This document shows positions 1 through 14,999 of a DNA stretch of 64,000 bases, piece after piece; the stretch's first letter is position 1; each line of letters starts with the position of its first letter. The notes beneath the pieces are model-generated. The model saw only the letters and a list, made by a program, of their open reading frames with translations, was not told the origin of the DNA and ran no database searches. The DNA is from Cacajao melanocephalus (lineage: Eukaryota > Chordata > Mammalia > Primates > Pitheciidae): the NCBI GenBank assembly GCA_963573385.1, contig CAUYLG010005303.1:1-64000 (forward strand). Direction: 5' to 3'. Position numbers and translations under genes: made by a program.

Positions 1-146
1 CTGGAACAAGTAAACTTAACAAATATTTACAGAACTCTCCACCCCAAATCCACAAAACATACATTTTTCTCAGTATCACATTACACCTATTTTAAAAGTG
101 ACCACATAATTGGAAGTAAATCACTCCTCAGCAACTGCATAGCATT
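1..146 (+). mobile_element. L1 ORF2 fragment (endonuclease region)
   Basis: The first bases match the stretch of L1 ORF2 that follows the endonuclease core, the part about elements that fix to targets and are cut out of a longer copy starting outside the window. The match stops near 146. It is a fragment with no open frame and is not functional. Family is L1MA or L1P-like by recognition only. Confidence 0.7.
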
Positions 147-271
147 TCACAGGATTAAATAAAATATTGGTTGGTTGTCTGCTTGTTTGTTATTTTCATC
201 CCTTATTCCTTCCTGTCTCCATTGTTAAGCACAATTATTGACATAAAAGAGGTTTTTAATACCCATTTTTA

Positions 272-313
272 GACTGCATTCTAGCCTGGGCAATAGAATA
301 AGAATCCCATTCT
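272..313 (+). mobile_element. Alu 3'-end fragment
   Basis: About 40 bases match the last part of an Alu right monomer (ctgcactccagcctgggc-like). There is no normal A-tail; a pyrimidine-rich tract follows directly. The rest of the Alu is missing. Confidence 0.55.
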
Positions 314-388
314 CTCTCCCTCTTTCTCTTCCTCTTTCTTTCCCTCTTTCATTCTTTTTCTTTCTTTCACTCTTTCTTTCTTTCTTTC
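310..388 (+). repeat. Pyrimidine-rich (CTTT)n tract
   Basis: Nearly 80 bases of almost pure C and T, ending in pure CTTT units, followed by a run of A. It sits where an Alu tail would be. Such tracts can form triplex DNA and vary in length. Confidence 0.85.
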
Positions 389-419
389 AAAAAAAAAAAC
401 TCACACACAAAAAAAACCA

Positions 420-1466
420 ATATAAGTGAGGTCAGCTACTGCAATGATTCTGCTGGACAAATGTATAATAAGTATAGCAAAGTCTCATTAAAAATTCACC
501 TCTCTGAACCGCCTCCCAAGGGATAATCAGTACCAGGATCATTTTCTCCTTTTCTCTTATATATGTTACCACATTAAAATGACACAATCCAGCTTGGTGA
601 GTAAAAATAAATTCAAGAAATATGGCTCCAACCGACAGCTTTAAAATTCAGGCACTTCAAAGCGTTTGAGATAATGGCATTTCCCTGTAACAGGTGCTAC
701 TTTCCACAGATTTAATCTTCTTCTTTGCCATAGTAATTACTTTAGATCAAACTTCATTTCTAGAAAACACTAAAATGCATGAAGTAATAAAATAAATCTT
801 TAAAATAATCTAAGTTTGTATGTGATGTGTGTTAATGCCAGTTTTAGAGACTGTATCATGTAGTTCCTAATAAAACGAGAGCATCTAAAAAACACTGAGT
901 TTCTCTTCCATCCACAATGACATGATCCTGCCATAAACCTTTGCAGAAACATCATATCATCCTATCAACCAGGAGCCAATTCCAATTTGAGTTTCACATT
1001 CTTATTGCCACACTCCAAGGACCCTCTACTCTTCCTGCTTTCTGTATAAACCCTAGACTCTTTCCTCATTAGAATATATCTAGTCATTCTCTTTACCAGT
1101 CCATTGTTCCTCCCTTCCTTTTGGCTCTCCTACATTATGTCCCTCCCACTCTCAGCTGATCAATATTCCAACCTGTCATTGCCTAAATCACTTTGGAAAT
1201 TAGTCTCCTTCACAAAAACTTTCCCAAGTATGCAGAAGTAAGGGGAATAGTCCAGTCAAGGAAACATTAAGCTAATTAAACTAATGTTCTTCCCTCATAC
1301 CAATCACTGGACACTACACATTCATGAACTATAAATACTTTTTTAAGTACTTTGATTCTAATGAGTGTTCATACTGTAACTGTTCACTTTAAATAACAAA
1401 AACCTAGAGAGAAACAATCTCTCTGGATAATATAGAACATGTTTCATAAAGTCATTCAATAAATGC
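420..1466. other. No recognised feature
   Basis: About 1 kb of AT-rich sequence with no repeat I can name, no long frame and no clear splice or promoter signal. Confidence 0.5.
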
Positions 1467-1695
1467 TTTTTTTTTTTTTTTTGAAACAGAATCTTGCTCT
1501 GTTGCCCAGGCTGGAGTGCAGTATCAGCTCACTGCAGCCTCCACCTCTCAGGCTCAAAGAAGATCAAGCAATTCTCATGCTTTAGACTTCCAAGTAGCTG
1601 AGATTACAGATGTTTGCCAACACGCTGACTAATTTTTGTATTCTGTACTTTTAGTGGAGATCACATTTCACCATGTTAGCCAGGCTACTGAAGAA
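1467..1695 (-). mobile_element. Alu, 5'-truncated, antisense
   Basis: A 16-T run followed by the antisense Alu sequence (tgctctgttgcccaggctgg). The match fades after the gttagccaggct motif, so the 5' part of the Alu is missing. It carries a small insertion near 1557. Confidence 0.9.
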
Positions 1696-1757
1696 TCTCA
1701 ACTTCATTGCTCTTGGCTCTCCTTTCCCTCAATGATGTTTATTAATAAAAATAACCA

Positions 1758-2656
<899 letters not shown>

Positions 2657-5275
2657 AAATTAGTTTTCACAAAGTAGTATCATTGAAAAAGAAATGAATC
2701 ATGAAGTCAATTAAGTTATATGCCAGGCATAAGTCACTAGGATTTCAATACTGGCATTCACTCAGTATGTTAGGATATTCCTAGATATGTACTTACCTAA
2801 GCAAACTGGTATCATTATTCAAAAATAAAATAGTCATAATGATAAAGAATATGACTACTTTTAGGACATCTTCTACCATCCCCTCAACATCATTCTTCCT
2901 TTAAACTGAAGATGATAGGAATTAAGACTGAATTTTTAAGATTTGAACAAGGATAGAAACAGGAAGATTAAAGGAGCTAAAAAAGAAAGAAAGAAAGAAA
3001 AACGGTAACACAGAATGATGTGGTAAGAAGTCTCAAAGCATGAGTTGGGAGAGAAGGCATATATAAGGAGTTGCTTTTGGAGAAGGTAGGCAGTGTTAAC
3101 CAAACAGCAGCTAGAAGTACAACATTAGTGGATGGACAAAGTCAACAACATTGGTCATAAAACATTTCCACATTATAAAATCTCAGGCAAGTCCTACTTT
3201 GAAAGAGATACTAATACAAAAACCAAGACTACAGGCTAACTTTAATCCAAATAGCTCTTAAGGATCAACATCAATTATATTGGAAACATGTACAAGAAGG
3301 TCTTATGATTCCCCAATCTAACATGAAAAAAGAATCCCTTGCTTACATGCTATTTTTAAAAGTCAATTCAAGAAACTCCATCCTGTAAAAAATAATTTTG
3401 TATCTAAAGCCAAAACCCAACTTTGATATACTTAGTAAACATTTCATAAACCTGAAACCTGACCATTTTGATTATAAGTCAGATTCTACAATTGCAAGAA
3501 GCATTGTCCCAAAAATGTAATAAGCAAAGGAATCACAGACTTTATACCCAGGGCTATGGAACTATAACATCAACTTTGTTCTGTTTCTAAAGAACCTATT
3601 GAAGAGTGACGGCAATTCCTCTGATCATGTCTTTACCCTGTCATCCATATCTCAGAGGCATTTTTTTTATTCAAAATAAACAAGAGTTAAAGTAATCCTT
3701 AGAGATTCCCTGCAGTAGCCAGATAATATTAGAAGTCAGTTTCTGCTTCAATATCCCATTAACTCCAAATGGGGAAAGACAGTGTAAAGTCATTTCCAAG
3801 GGCATCAAGAGATACTGTAGGATAAGCTTTAAGAGTGAAGCTTCTAACAGCAGTCTGCATCACAAAAATGACCTAACTAGAGCCCAAAACAGAAGGAAGA
3901 GCCTTTTCCTCTCCAATTTTCATAGTGATTTTGTTTCTTCCAGCAGAAAGGTCATTCTAGATGCTTTGACTTGCAGCAGTTCCCCAGGCTAGTAACTAGG
4001 ACCCTTTCCATGATTGACTTCTGACAAGGAGCAAATGAGCCACAGGCAAAGCACATGAGTCAGCAACCTTTTATAACCACTGTTCCCCAGAGAACATCAG
4101 CTTGGGTAAGGCCAACCAAAGACCTCTATGTCCACATTTACAACGTCAACTCTCCCTAACTCAGTGCCTCCCTCCTTAAAAGATGCTGGGCTGGCTTGAA
4201 CCTTGCCTGGTAATTCCTGCAGTCAATGGCGCTCCCTTCAGGTTGGCTGCACTAATACTATAACTACACTCTGCCCTCTAAACCCATCATGCTTCAGCAG
4301 GTTGCTACCACTCGTCACCATTACCACATTTATTACCCTGTTCAAGGTGAGAAGGATGAGAGACTGACATCCCTTCCCATCCCTGGAGGCAAGATGATTT
4401 GCTCACTAGTCTGGGACAGCTCTGCCTCACCTTCATGGCCTTTTCCCCTACAGTGGAAATGTGTATTAGATTACTTCCCCAAGACGCTAATGACATTCCT
4501 TTCCACCTCTTCTTCCAAAGATTATATTTCAGTCCCACTATTCCAGGGTACTTCAAAGTGAGGCCCCTGGCTCACTAGTAAAGCTCAGTTTTAGGTGACC
4601 CTGGATAATTAACAAGAAAATGGATAAATCATTGCAATCCAGGCAAAGTGAACCTTGTTAGAAGTTCTAAAAAATGACTCTGGAGCAAATCTTTCCATAA
4701 TATGTTATTATATATTAGAACTGTAAAAACTGTTTAAGAATTTGTATACTTAGCACTTCACAAGGTACATATTTTTACCAAACTTGAACAACTACAAATT
4801 GTAAGGCAGCACCTGGTTCACAGTTGTATGAACCAACTGGAAATAACTAAAAGGGAAAAAACATAGCAACTCTTGTGGAACTTTCATTCATTAGAACTTC
4901 AAAGCACAAAATGCATAGATTTATAGATTTACTTACAACGCTGACTCTAGCAAGCTGAAACCATTTTAGCATAAACCAGTTGATGTTTACATTAAAAGAA
5001 ATTCTTATTTCTAGTAATTTCACAGTAATAGCAGTAGCAATAAATAAATAAATAATTTGTTTTATTTGACACAGATGACCTCTACTGACCAAACGATGAA
5101 TCCAAGCCAGGATTTAGCCTTATAGTTATCCAAACTTTTTCTCAGAGACCTAACCAAAAAGCTATCCAGTCTAATAATTTTTAATCCTTCAATTGCATTC
5201 ATAAAATCTCCAAATCTTACTGTGTTACCAAGGTTAGTGCTATACACTTTCATTCAAATGAGTATCAAAAAATAA
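2657..5275. other. No recognised feature; small AAAG repeat
   Basis: Unique-looking sequence of about 2.6 kb. It has a short (AAAG)n run near 2980-3000. The 90-residue frame at 4289-4561 has no recognisable domain and overlaps an equally long antisense frame, so I do not call it a gene. Confidence 0.45.
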
Positions 5276-5922
5276 TTCTTTAGACATTTCTCCAAAGAAG
5301 ATATACAAATGGCCAATAAGCACAACATTACTAATCATTAGCAAAATGAAAATTAAAAATACAGTGAAATATTAGCTCACACCCATTAAGATGCCTATTA
5401 TAAAACAAACAAACAAACAAGTGTTGATGAGAATATGGAGAAAATGAAACCCCTACAAACTGTTGGCAGGAATATAAAACGATATAGCCACTGTGGAAAA
5501 CAATATGGCAATTAAAAAAAAAATTAAAATATAATTACTATGTGATCCAAAGATTCTACTCTGGGTGTATACTCAAAACAACTGAACACAGGATCTCAGG
5601 GGGATATCTGTATACCCATGTTCATAAGCAGCATTATACACAACAGCTGAAGATGAAAGCAACCCATGTCTATCAATAGATGAATGAATATGCAAAATGT
5701 GGGATATACATACAATGGAATATTATCCACACTTTAAAAGAAAGGAAATTCTGAACCTTGAAAACATTATGCTGAGTTAAATAAGCCAGTCACAAAAACA
5801 GAAATACTGAATAAATCCACCTACATAAGATACTTAGAGTAGTCTAAATCATACAGACAGACAGTAGGATGGTGGTTGTCAGAGTGTGGTGGGAGAATAA
5901 GATGGAGAAGTATTATGTAATG
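5276..5922 (+). mobile_element. Old L1 ORF2 3' end and 3' UTR, part 1
   Basis: Matches the end of L1 ORF2 (atttctccaaagaagata, aatggccaataagcac) and continues into the 3' UTR. It is interrupted at 5923 by MER1A and resumes at 6452. L1MC/MD-like. The reading frame is broken throughout. Confidence 0.85.
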
Positions 5923-6451
5923 CACTGGTTCCCAACATTTTTGGCTCCAGGGACTGGTTTCATGGAAGACAATTTTTCCCTGGGGGCTGGGGGGTGGGAG
6001 ATGGTCTAGGGATGATTCAACCACATTACATTTATTGTGCACTTTATTTCTATTATTATTACATTGTAATATATAGTGAAATAATTGTACATCACCATAT
6101 GCAGAATCAGTGAGAGCCCTGAGCATGTTTTCATACAACTAGACGGTCCCATCTGGGGGGTGATGGGAGATAGTGATAGATCATCACGCATTAGATTCTC
6201 ATAAGAAACGTGCAGTCTAGATCCCTCACATGGGCAGTTCACAATAGGGTTCACACTCCTAGGAGAATCAAATGCCATCTCTGATCTGATAGGGGGTAGC
6301 ACTCAAGTGGTAATGTCAATGATGGGGAGTGACTGTAAACACAGATGAAGCTTCGCTTGCTCATCTGCTGCTCACCTCCTGCCATGCAGCCTGGTTCCTA
6401 ACAGGTCACAGACCAGTACCAGTCCATGGCCCAGCGGTTGGCAGACCCCTG
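5923..6451 (-). mobile_element. MER1A hAT-Charlie transposon, near-complete
   Basis: About 529 bases with matched terminal inverted repeats: cactggttcccaac at the left and gcagacccctg at the right. The length and internal sequence fit MER1A, a non-autonomous hAT-Charlie element, in reverse orientation. The flanks atgtaatg (5915-5922) and atgtactg (6452-6459) form an 8-bp target-site duplication with one mismatch, as expected for hAT. It lies inside an L1, so it is younger than that L1. Confidence 0.88.
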
Positions 6452-6552
6452 ATGTACTGGATACAGAGACTCAGTTTTACAAGATGAAAAGAGTTACTAG
6501 AGACAGACAGTCGCGATGGTAGTACATTATGAATGTATGTATGTATGTATGT
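6452..6552 (+). mobile_element. Old L1 3' UTR, part 2, with (ATGT)n
   Basis: Continuation of the L1 3' UTR after MER1A (cagttttacaagatgaaaag). It ends in a short (ATGT)n run at 6531-6554 beside the Alu insertion. Confidence 0.75.
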
Positions 6553-6836
6553 ATTTTAGAGAAAGAAACTCTGTCACCCAGGCTAGGGTGTAGTAACATG
6601 ATCTCTGCTCACTGCAGCCTCAACTTCCTGGGCTCAAATGATCCTCCCACCACAGCCTCCCAAGTAGTTGGGACTACAGGCATGTGCTGTCACACCCAGC
6701 TAGTTTTTCTATTTTTCATAGAGACAAGGTTTTGCCACATTGCCCAGGCTGGTCTCAAACTGCTAGACTCAAGTAATCCTCCCGCCTCAGCCTCCCAAAG
6801 TGCTGGGATTACAGGTGTGAGCTACCATGCCTGGCC
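6553..6836 (-). mobile_element. Alu, antisense
   Basis: Full antisense Alu from gaaactctgtcacccaggct to the gcctggcc end. The host L1 motif tatgaatgta appears on both sides, consistent with a target-site duplication. The 104-residue frame here is an Alu translation. Confidence 0.95.
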
Positions 6837-6950
6837 ACTATGAATGTATTTAATACCACTGAACTTAAAAATGATGACACTTAAAAGTGATTACAATAGC
6901 AAATTATATATGTATTTTAGCACTACAAAAAGTTGGAAAAAAAGAGATAA
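6837..6950 (+). mobile_element. Old L1 3' end, part 3
   Basis: Final piece of the same L1 (accactgaacttaaaaatg), typical of L1M 3' ends. Confidence 0.7.
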
Positions 6951-7456
6951 TTCTTAACCATCTGTGAGGAATCTTTAAAACTGCTTATTTAAAAAGAAAA
7001 AATAAAGGAAGAAGAGACACTAAATAGAACTTAATTCTGACAAACCAGAAAGAATAGGTTGTTGTTGTGAAAATAACAAAAATCTAGGAAGAAGCAGCCT
7101 ACATAAAATTCAAGTATTTAATTGCACACGAAAAATTAACCCTGGTCATATCAGGCATTCATATTCAAGTTTAAGAGCTTTTTATAATACATCACAAAAA
7201 GTTCAGAGAAGATTCAGATATAAGCCAATGTCCAGAGATTGTAAAAAATAATAATTTAAGCCCCAGAAGGCTGAAAAAAATCAAAACTTTATATACACAA
7301 TCACTAAAAGAATAAAAGGGAGAGACCTCTAAATAAGCCAATATGGATGGTCAAAGAACTCTCTGAAGCACCCAAATTTTAAAAGACGTGTTCAAAAGAC
7401 AGATGGAAAATAATCACATGGCAAAAGCAAAATATGCAAAAGACTGGCAAATACTT
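6951..7456. other. No recognised feature
   Basis: AT-rich sequence with no family I can name and no coding signal. Confidence 0.45.
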
Positions 7457-7602
7457 TTTTTTTTTAAAGGGTCTCACTCTGTAGCACAGGCTGTAGAGAG
7501 CAGTGGCACAATCATAGCTTTAACTCCCAGGTTCAAACTATCCTCCTGCCTCAGCCTCCTGAACAGCTAGAATTACAGGTATGCACCACCACGTTCAGCT
7601 TC
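7457..7602 (-). mobile_element. Free right Alu monomer (FRAM-like), antisense
   Basis: About 145 bases resembling a single Alu monomer of right-arm type, after a T run. The flanks share caaatactt (around 7448 and 7604), a probable short target-site duplication. Confidence 0.75.
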
Positions 7603-7765
7603 ACAAATACTTATAAAAGAATATTTGGAAGGTAAAGGCCCAAAATGAGCTAAGGTTCATGAAAAATATGGAGGGCAATAGTAAGAGCTCTTCTTAGAGG
7701 CATAAAAAGTAGGGCAAATAAGGGTGTGGTAATACTTTTAAAAATAAAGCTACGTAAGAGGATAG

Positions 7766-8069
<304 letters not shown>

Positions 8070-8086
8070 CTGAGAGGTATACTTTA

Positions 8087-8410
8087 GCTAATCGGTGATA
8101 GCCTTTCTGAGAAGGTGGCATTTGAACACAGACCTGAATTAAATGAGGGTGCAAGCCATGGGAGAAAGGCCCTGCAAGCTGAGGCAACAGCAAATGCAAA
8201 GGCCCTGAGTTGGCAGGATACCTACATGAGAAACACCAAGAAGACTATTAGGGCTAGAATGGAGGGAACAAGGGAAAGAGCAAGAAATAGGTGGAAAGAT
8301 CTGATTCATACTTTTAAAGTGTTACTCTGGCTACTGCAGAACAGAGACTATTGAGAGACAAACATGAAAGTAGACAGACCTGCTAGGAGGCTACAAGTTC
8401 AGGACAATAA
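8087..8410 (-). mobile_element. L2 LINE relic, antisense
   Basis: Shows landmarks of the L2 3' region in reverse: tgagaaggtggcatttgaac, cagcaaatgcaaaggccctg and gttactctggctactg. Diverged, with no open frame. It probably starts upstream of the Alu at 7780. Confidence 0.8.
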
Positions 8411-8577
8411 TGAACCTTCATTTCTAAATCAGTTTGAATCCCTAAGTCTACATAAACTACACCTCAGAGTACTGGAAAAATGTACAGATGTATGGTTCAT
8501 ACAACCATCCTCAATAATTTTTAACAACTTACAAAAAACAAGAGTGGTGCCAGAAGTCTGGAGTTAAATGTTTTTCT

Positions 8578-8912
<335 letters not shown>

Positions 8913-9143
8913 TCATATACTGAGTCAAAACAAGCTCCACTGGCTTCATTTCCTCTAAGAAAGCTTTAACTCTTTCCAATTTTTTCATATTTTCTTATAG
9001 TCCCTATTCCTATTCATACCTGATTTTTCAGTTACAAGCATAACATAGATATGTTTTTATTGCCTAATTATTTTAGATTTTACTATATTATAGACATTCA
9101 CTGTGTTGTGACTCTGGCATCATTTTTAAAATAACTATAAATT

Positions 9144-9441
9144 GGTCCGGGTGGGGTGGCTCACACCTGTAATTCCAGCACTTTGGGAGGCCCAGGCAGG
9201 TGGATCACGAGGTCAGGAGTTCAAGACCAGCCTTGCCAATATGGTGAACTCGTCTCTACTAAAAATAAAAAAATTAGCGGGGTGTGGTGGCACACACCTG
9301 TAGTCCAAATTACTCAGGAGGCTGAGGCAGGAGAATTGCTTGAACCCAGAAGGCGGAGGTTGCAGTGAGCCGAGATAGCACCAGACTCCAGCCTGGGCAA
9401 AAGAACAAGACTTCGTCTAAGTAAAAAAAAAAAAAAAAAAA
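9144..9441 (+). mobile_element. Alu, full-length, first of a tandem pair
   Basis: Starts ggtccgggtggggtggctca and ends in a 19-A tail at 9423-9441. The next Alu starts at once, so the second probably inserted into this tail. Confidence 0.96.
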
Positions 9442-9747
9442 GACCAAGTGTGGTGTCTCACACCTGTAATCCCAGCACTTTGGGAGGCTGAGGTGGGCAG
9501 ATCACCAGTTCAGGAGTTCGAGACCAGCCTGACCAACATGGTGAGACCCCATCTCTACTAAAAATACAAAAATTAGCTGGATGTAGTGGTGCCTGCCTGT
9601 AACCCCAGCCACTCAGGAGGCTGAGGCAGGAGAATCGCTTGAACCCGAGAGGCGAGGTTGCAGTGAGCCAAGATCATACCACTGCACTCCAGCCTGGGCA
9701 ACAGAGAGAGACTCCGTCTGGGTAAAAAAAAAAAAAAAAAAAAAAAA
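9442..9747 (+). mobile_element. Alu (S-like), second of a tandem pair
   Basis: Begins at the end of the preceding A-tail and ends in a 24-A run at 9724-9747. It also faces the antisense Alu at 9918, forming an inverted pair about 170 bases apart. Confidence 0.96.
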
Positions 9748-9917
9748 CCCTACAAATAAAAGGCAACAAGGAGACAAGCTGGTAGATGCATAAAATTTTC
9801 AGGATACTTTTTCTTATATCCTGAACTATATTCATAATATTACTTAAAATACTAATCTGACACCAGTTACTTTTAGGTTGCAATAAGTAATGCCAGGAAA
9901 ATTATAAAATAAAGCAT

Positions 9918-10220
9918 TTCTTTTTCTTTTTTCTTTTCTTTTTTTTTTTTTTTTGAGACAAGGTCAAGCTCTGTCACCCAGGGTGGAGTACAGTGGTGCC
10001 GTCTTGGCTCACTGCAAGCTCCACCTCCCAGATCCTCCCACCTCTACCTCCTCAGTAGCTGGGACTACACTGGCCTATTTTTTGTTTAGTTTTTTTTTTT
10101 GGTAGAGATGGGGTTTCATCAGGTTACCCAGGCTGGTCTCAAACTCCGGGGCTCAAGCAATCCACCCACCTTAGCCTCCCAAAGTGCTGAGATTACAGAC
10201 ATGAGCTACAATGCCCGGCC
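9918..10220 (-). mobile_element. Alu, antisense
   Basis: Long T-rich start (9918-9954) then antisense Alu to atgcccggcc. There is a T-rich expansion of the middle A-region near 10078-10100. Confidence 0.95.
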
Positions 10221-11997
<1,777 letters not shown>

Positions 11998-12011
11998 GTT
12001 AATGAGAATTT

Positions 12012-12600
12012 AAAGTTGTCTCACTTAAGGCAGGAGACTGAGGCCAGGCACGTTGCTTAAAACCAGGAAATGGGCAGCACTCCAGAAGTGAGACTGTAAA
12101 AAGGAGTTATGCCAAACTATACAATAAGAGGCAGGAGGTACCAAAATCTAAGCGAAACACTTGCTAGCTCAGTGGCTACATATGTACTATTTACCATTAT
12201 CACGATGATTAGAAATCTGAGTTGCCTACAGGAACCAGATGGGGGCAACCACAAAACTGATAGGGTGGGTAGGATATGATGATATTGGTTAACAACTGTC
12301 ATTCAAGTTAAGCTTTCAAACCAAAATTCCAAATACATTTTAAAAAATTAACACCACGATTTCCAATCAAATCAACTATTTGGTAGATGAATTCACTCAA
12401 GACAAAATGAAAACTTAATAAAACAATCTAAAAACGACCTTAAATGTTTAGAATCCTCAAAGATAAAAAGGAAAATAGCCAAAAAACATAGAGATTCAAA
12501 GTCCAATCTCAGTACCAATCAGGATAAACATAAATAAATCACATATATAGAGAAAATGCATATTATCAAAGTGCCATAAAGAAATATTACCTACCAAAAA
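12012..12600. other. No recognised feature
   Basis: Unique or very diverged sequence leading into an L1 ORF1 relic. Confidence 0.4.
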
Positions 12601-12830
12601 ACAACAATTAGACAGCAAACACTTCATCAGCAATAATGGATGCCTGGAAGATAGTGGAGTTTTAAGTTCAAAACGTTAGGAGAAAAGAAATGAAAAAGCC
12701 ATGATTCCATGCCCAGCTAAGCAATCATAAAGAATGAAGGCAAAATAAAAACATATTAAAACCTGCAATGACTATGTTCCACTAATAGACTCTTAGTAAA
12801 GAACTGATATATCCCAGTTCTTTATAATAA
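12601..12830 (+). mobile_element. L1 ORF1 C-terminal relic
   Basis: The order of motifs (agcaataatggatgcctgga, atgcccagctaa, aagaatgaaggcaaaataaa) follows the 3' half of L1 ORF1. It is heavily mutated. Confidence 0.6.
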
Positions 12831-12892
12831 AATATATTATCAAATGCAGCCAATTACCGATTATAAATAAATTATGATTAAAAGTGTTTATG

Positions 12893-13246
12893 ATGAAAAG
12901 TGGCAACATGGATGAACCTTGAAAACATTATGCTAAGTGAAAGAAGCCAGAAACAAAACCACACATTTTATCATTCCACTTACATCAAATGTTTAGAATA
13001 GACAAATCTAGAGACAGAAAGTAGATTAGCGGTGGCCTAGGACTGGGGTGACAGAAAAGAGAGTGGGGAGTAGGCCAGCACTGTTGGTGAGTACAGGATT
13101 TCTTTTAAGGGAGACAAAAGTGTTGTAAAATTAGATTGTGGCAATGGTTGCACAACTCTGAATATACTAAAAAAATTGACTTGCACACTTTAAATGGGTG
13201 AATTGTATAGTACATGTATTATATCTCAATAAAGTCCTTTTAAAAA
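12893..13246 (+). mobile_element. L1ME-like 3' UTR
   Basis: Diagnostic motifs in order: gatgaaccttgaaaacatta, gacagaaagtagattag, ggttgcacaactctgaata and tatctcaataaag. This is an old L1 3' end, 5'-truncated or separated from the ORF1 relic upstream. Confidence 0.85.
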
Positions 13247-13399
13247 GTGGAACTAGAGAGGAAAAGGGGATGTTCAAATATACTAAGATCCTTTTAAATT
13301 TTGATAGAAATTTTTATAATTATTTATAAATGTTCAAAACTTAGAAATAACCATTACAAGAACAAAAACACCATCTATAGCTCCCCCTTGCTCTACATA

Positions 13400-13420
13400 C
13401 CCCCCCACACACACACACAC
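13400..13420 (+). repeat. C-run and (CA)n microsatellite
   Basis: A run of seven C followed by seven CA units. Confidence 0.8.
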
Positions 13421-13489
13421 TTTCTCTCATCTACTAAAAGACAGAGTCTATGAGACTAGGTTAAAAAAAATCTTATTGAGAAGCCAGAA

Positions 13490-13701
13490 CAGAAAAAGAA
13501 ATCATAAAAATAAAATAAATTTTTTTGATCCAACTAAACACTGCTTATGAGACATGTCTAAGATAAAATGATGTAGAAAGTTTGAAAATAGACAGTGAAA
13601 AATATATCAGGAAGGTGCAAAAGAAAGCTGGTAAAACAACATTAACAGACAAAATAGAATTTAAGATAAAAAACAAAATTGGAATAAAAAAAGACATTAC
13701 A
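13490..13701 (+). mobile_element. Old L1 ORF2 endonuclease-region relic, part 1
   Basis: Matches L1M ORF2 sequence (tgatccaactaaacactgct, gacaaaatagaatttaaga). Interrupted by a left Alu monomer at 13702, then continues at 13842. Confidence 0.75.
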
Positions 13702-13836
13702 GGCCAGGCGTGATGGCTCATGCTGTAATTCCAGCACTTTGGGAAGCAGAAGTGGGAAGATCACTTAAGCCCAGGAGTTGGAGACCAACCTGGGCAACAA
13801 AGGGAGACCCTGTCTCTATTTAAAAAAAAAAAAAAA
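13702..13836 (+). mobile_element. Free left Alu monomer (FLAM), with TSD
   Basis: A single left-type monomer of about 120 bases plus an A-tail. The flank aaaagacattaca occurs on both sides (ending 13701, and near 13832-13844), so it inserted as a monomer. Confidence 0.88.
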
Positions 13837-13841
13837 GACAT

Positions 13842-14071
13842 TACATAATCATAAAAAAGAATACTCTTCAAAGAAGGTATAATGAATGTATACAATTAAT
13901 AATATAAGCTCTCAAATGCATATGAAGCAATGGCAGATACAATTAATAAGGAGAGACTGACAAAACTAGTCATAATGGGAGACTTTAATACTCTGTTACC
14001 AGAAACTGAGACTAAATGGACAAAAATTCCCCAACAATATAGGAAATTTGAACACAATAGTAATTCTGATC

Positions 14072-14106
<35 letters not shown>

Positions 14107-14688
14107 TATATGTGCACCTAAATATATATACATATGCAGTACGTGTCTGTGTGTATATATCCACATACATATATGTATATATACATACACACACAGATAT
14201 AAAACTGTGCTAAACAGAAAAAGAATATACAGTGGTTTTAAGCACATAAGACATTTATAAAAATTTACTATTGTCTTAAAGGTAGTATCAACTAATTTCT
14301 AAGAATAAATAATATGCTAATCACACTACACACAATGCAAATAATTAGAAATCAATAATAAATAGCAAACAGAAATAATCATATATAAAAAAATAGTGTA
14401 CTAAAAAAACTCATAGGGAGGAGTCTAGATATTATGAAATACTAAAACTAAACAATAAAATTACCATATTAAAAACTTTGTAAAAATACAACTAAAAGCA
14501 TTAAGAGGGATAGTCAAGAATAGAATAAAGATGTCCGTTATCACCACTTCTAAACAACATTGTTTTGGAGGGCCCAGACAACACAATAAAGCAAGAAGAA
14601 AAATACAAAGCATAAGAATTAAAAAAGAAATATGAAAAATGTAATTATTTGCATGCTATCATTACTCTCATAAAAAAAATCTAAGAGA
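13842..14688 (+). mobile_element. Old L1 ORF2 relic, part 2, internally deleted
   Basis: Continues the endonuclease region (ataatgggagactttaata). Around 14500-14525 the sequence jumps to the reverse transcriptase region (tagaataaagatgtccgtta), so more than a kilobase of ORF2 is missing. The frame is destroyed. Confidence 0.7.
14071..14200 (+). repeat. (TA)n / (CATA)n / (CA)n compound microsatellite
   Basis: Alternating purine-pyrimidine tract with a pure TA core of over 20 bases, then mixed TA, CA and TG units. Several 60-83 residue frames here are made of Tyr-Ile repeats and are not genes. Confidence 0.92.
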
Positions 14689-14999
14689 GGCCAAGCATGG
14701 TGACTCATTTCTACAATCCCAGCAATTTAGGAGGCTGAGGCAGGTGGATCACTTGAGCTCAAGAGTTGGAGACCAGCCTGGGCAACACGGCAAAACCACA
14801 ACTCTACAAAAAAAGAAAAAAAGAAAAATTAGCTGGGCGTGGTGCCATGTGCCTGTGGTCCCAGTTACTCAGGAGGCTGAGGTGGGAAGGTCACTTGGGC
14901 CTAGGAAGTCAAGGCTGCAGTGAGCCAAGATCACATCACCGCAGTGAGTGATGTGGTGACAGAGTGAGACCCTGTCTCAAAAAAAAAAAAAAAAAAAAA
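14689..14999 (+). mobile_element. Alu (J-like), full-length
   Basis: Both monomers present, old substitutions, 21-A tail at 14979-14999. Inserted in the L1 ORF2 relic. Confidence 0.95.

Noticed and set aside
4289..4561. 90-residue frame with a nearby ttcaaggtgag splice-like motif
   Set aside because: No similarity I recognise and an equal antisense frame; splice-like motifs are common by chance.
6529..6843. 104-residue open frame
   Set aside because: It is the translation of an antisense Alu.
13930..14260. Several Tyr/Ile-rich frames on both strands
   Set aside because: Products of the TA/CA microsatellite.
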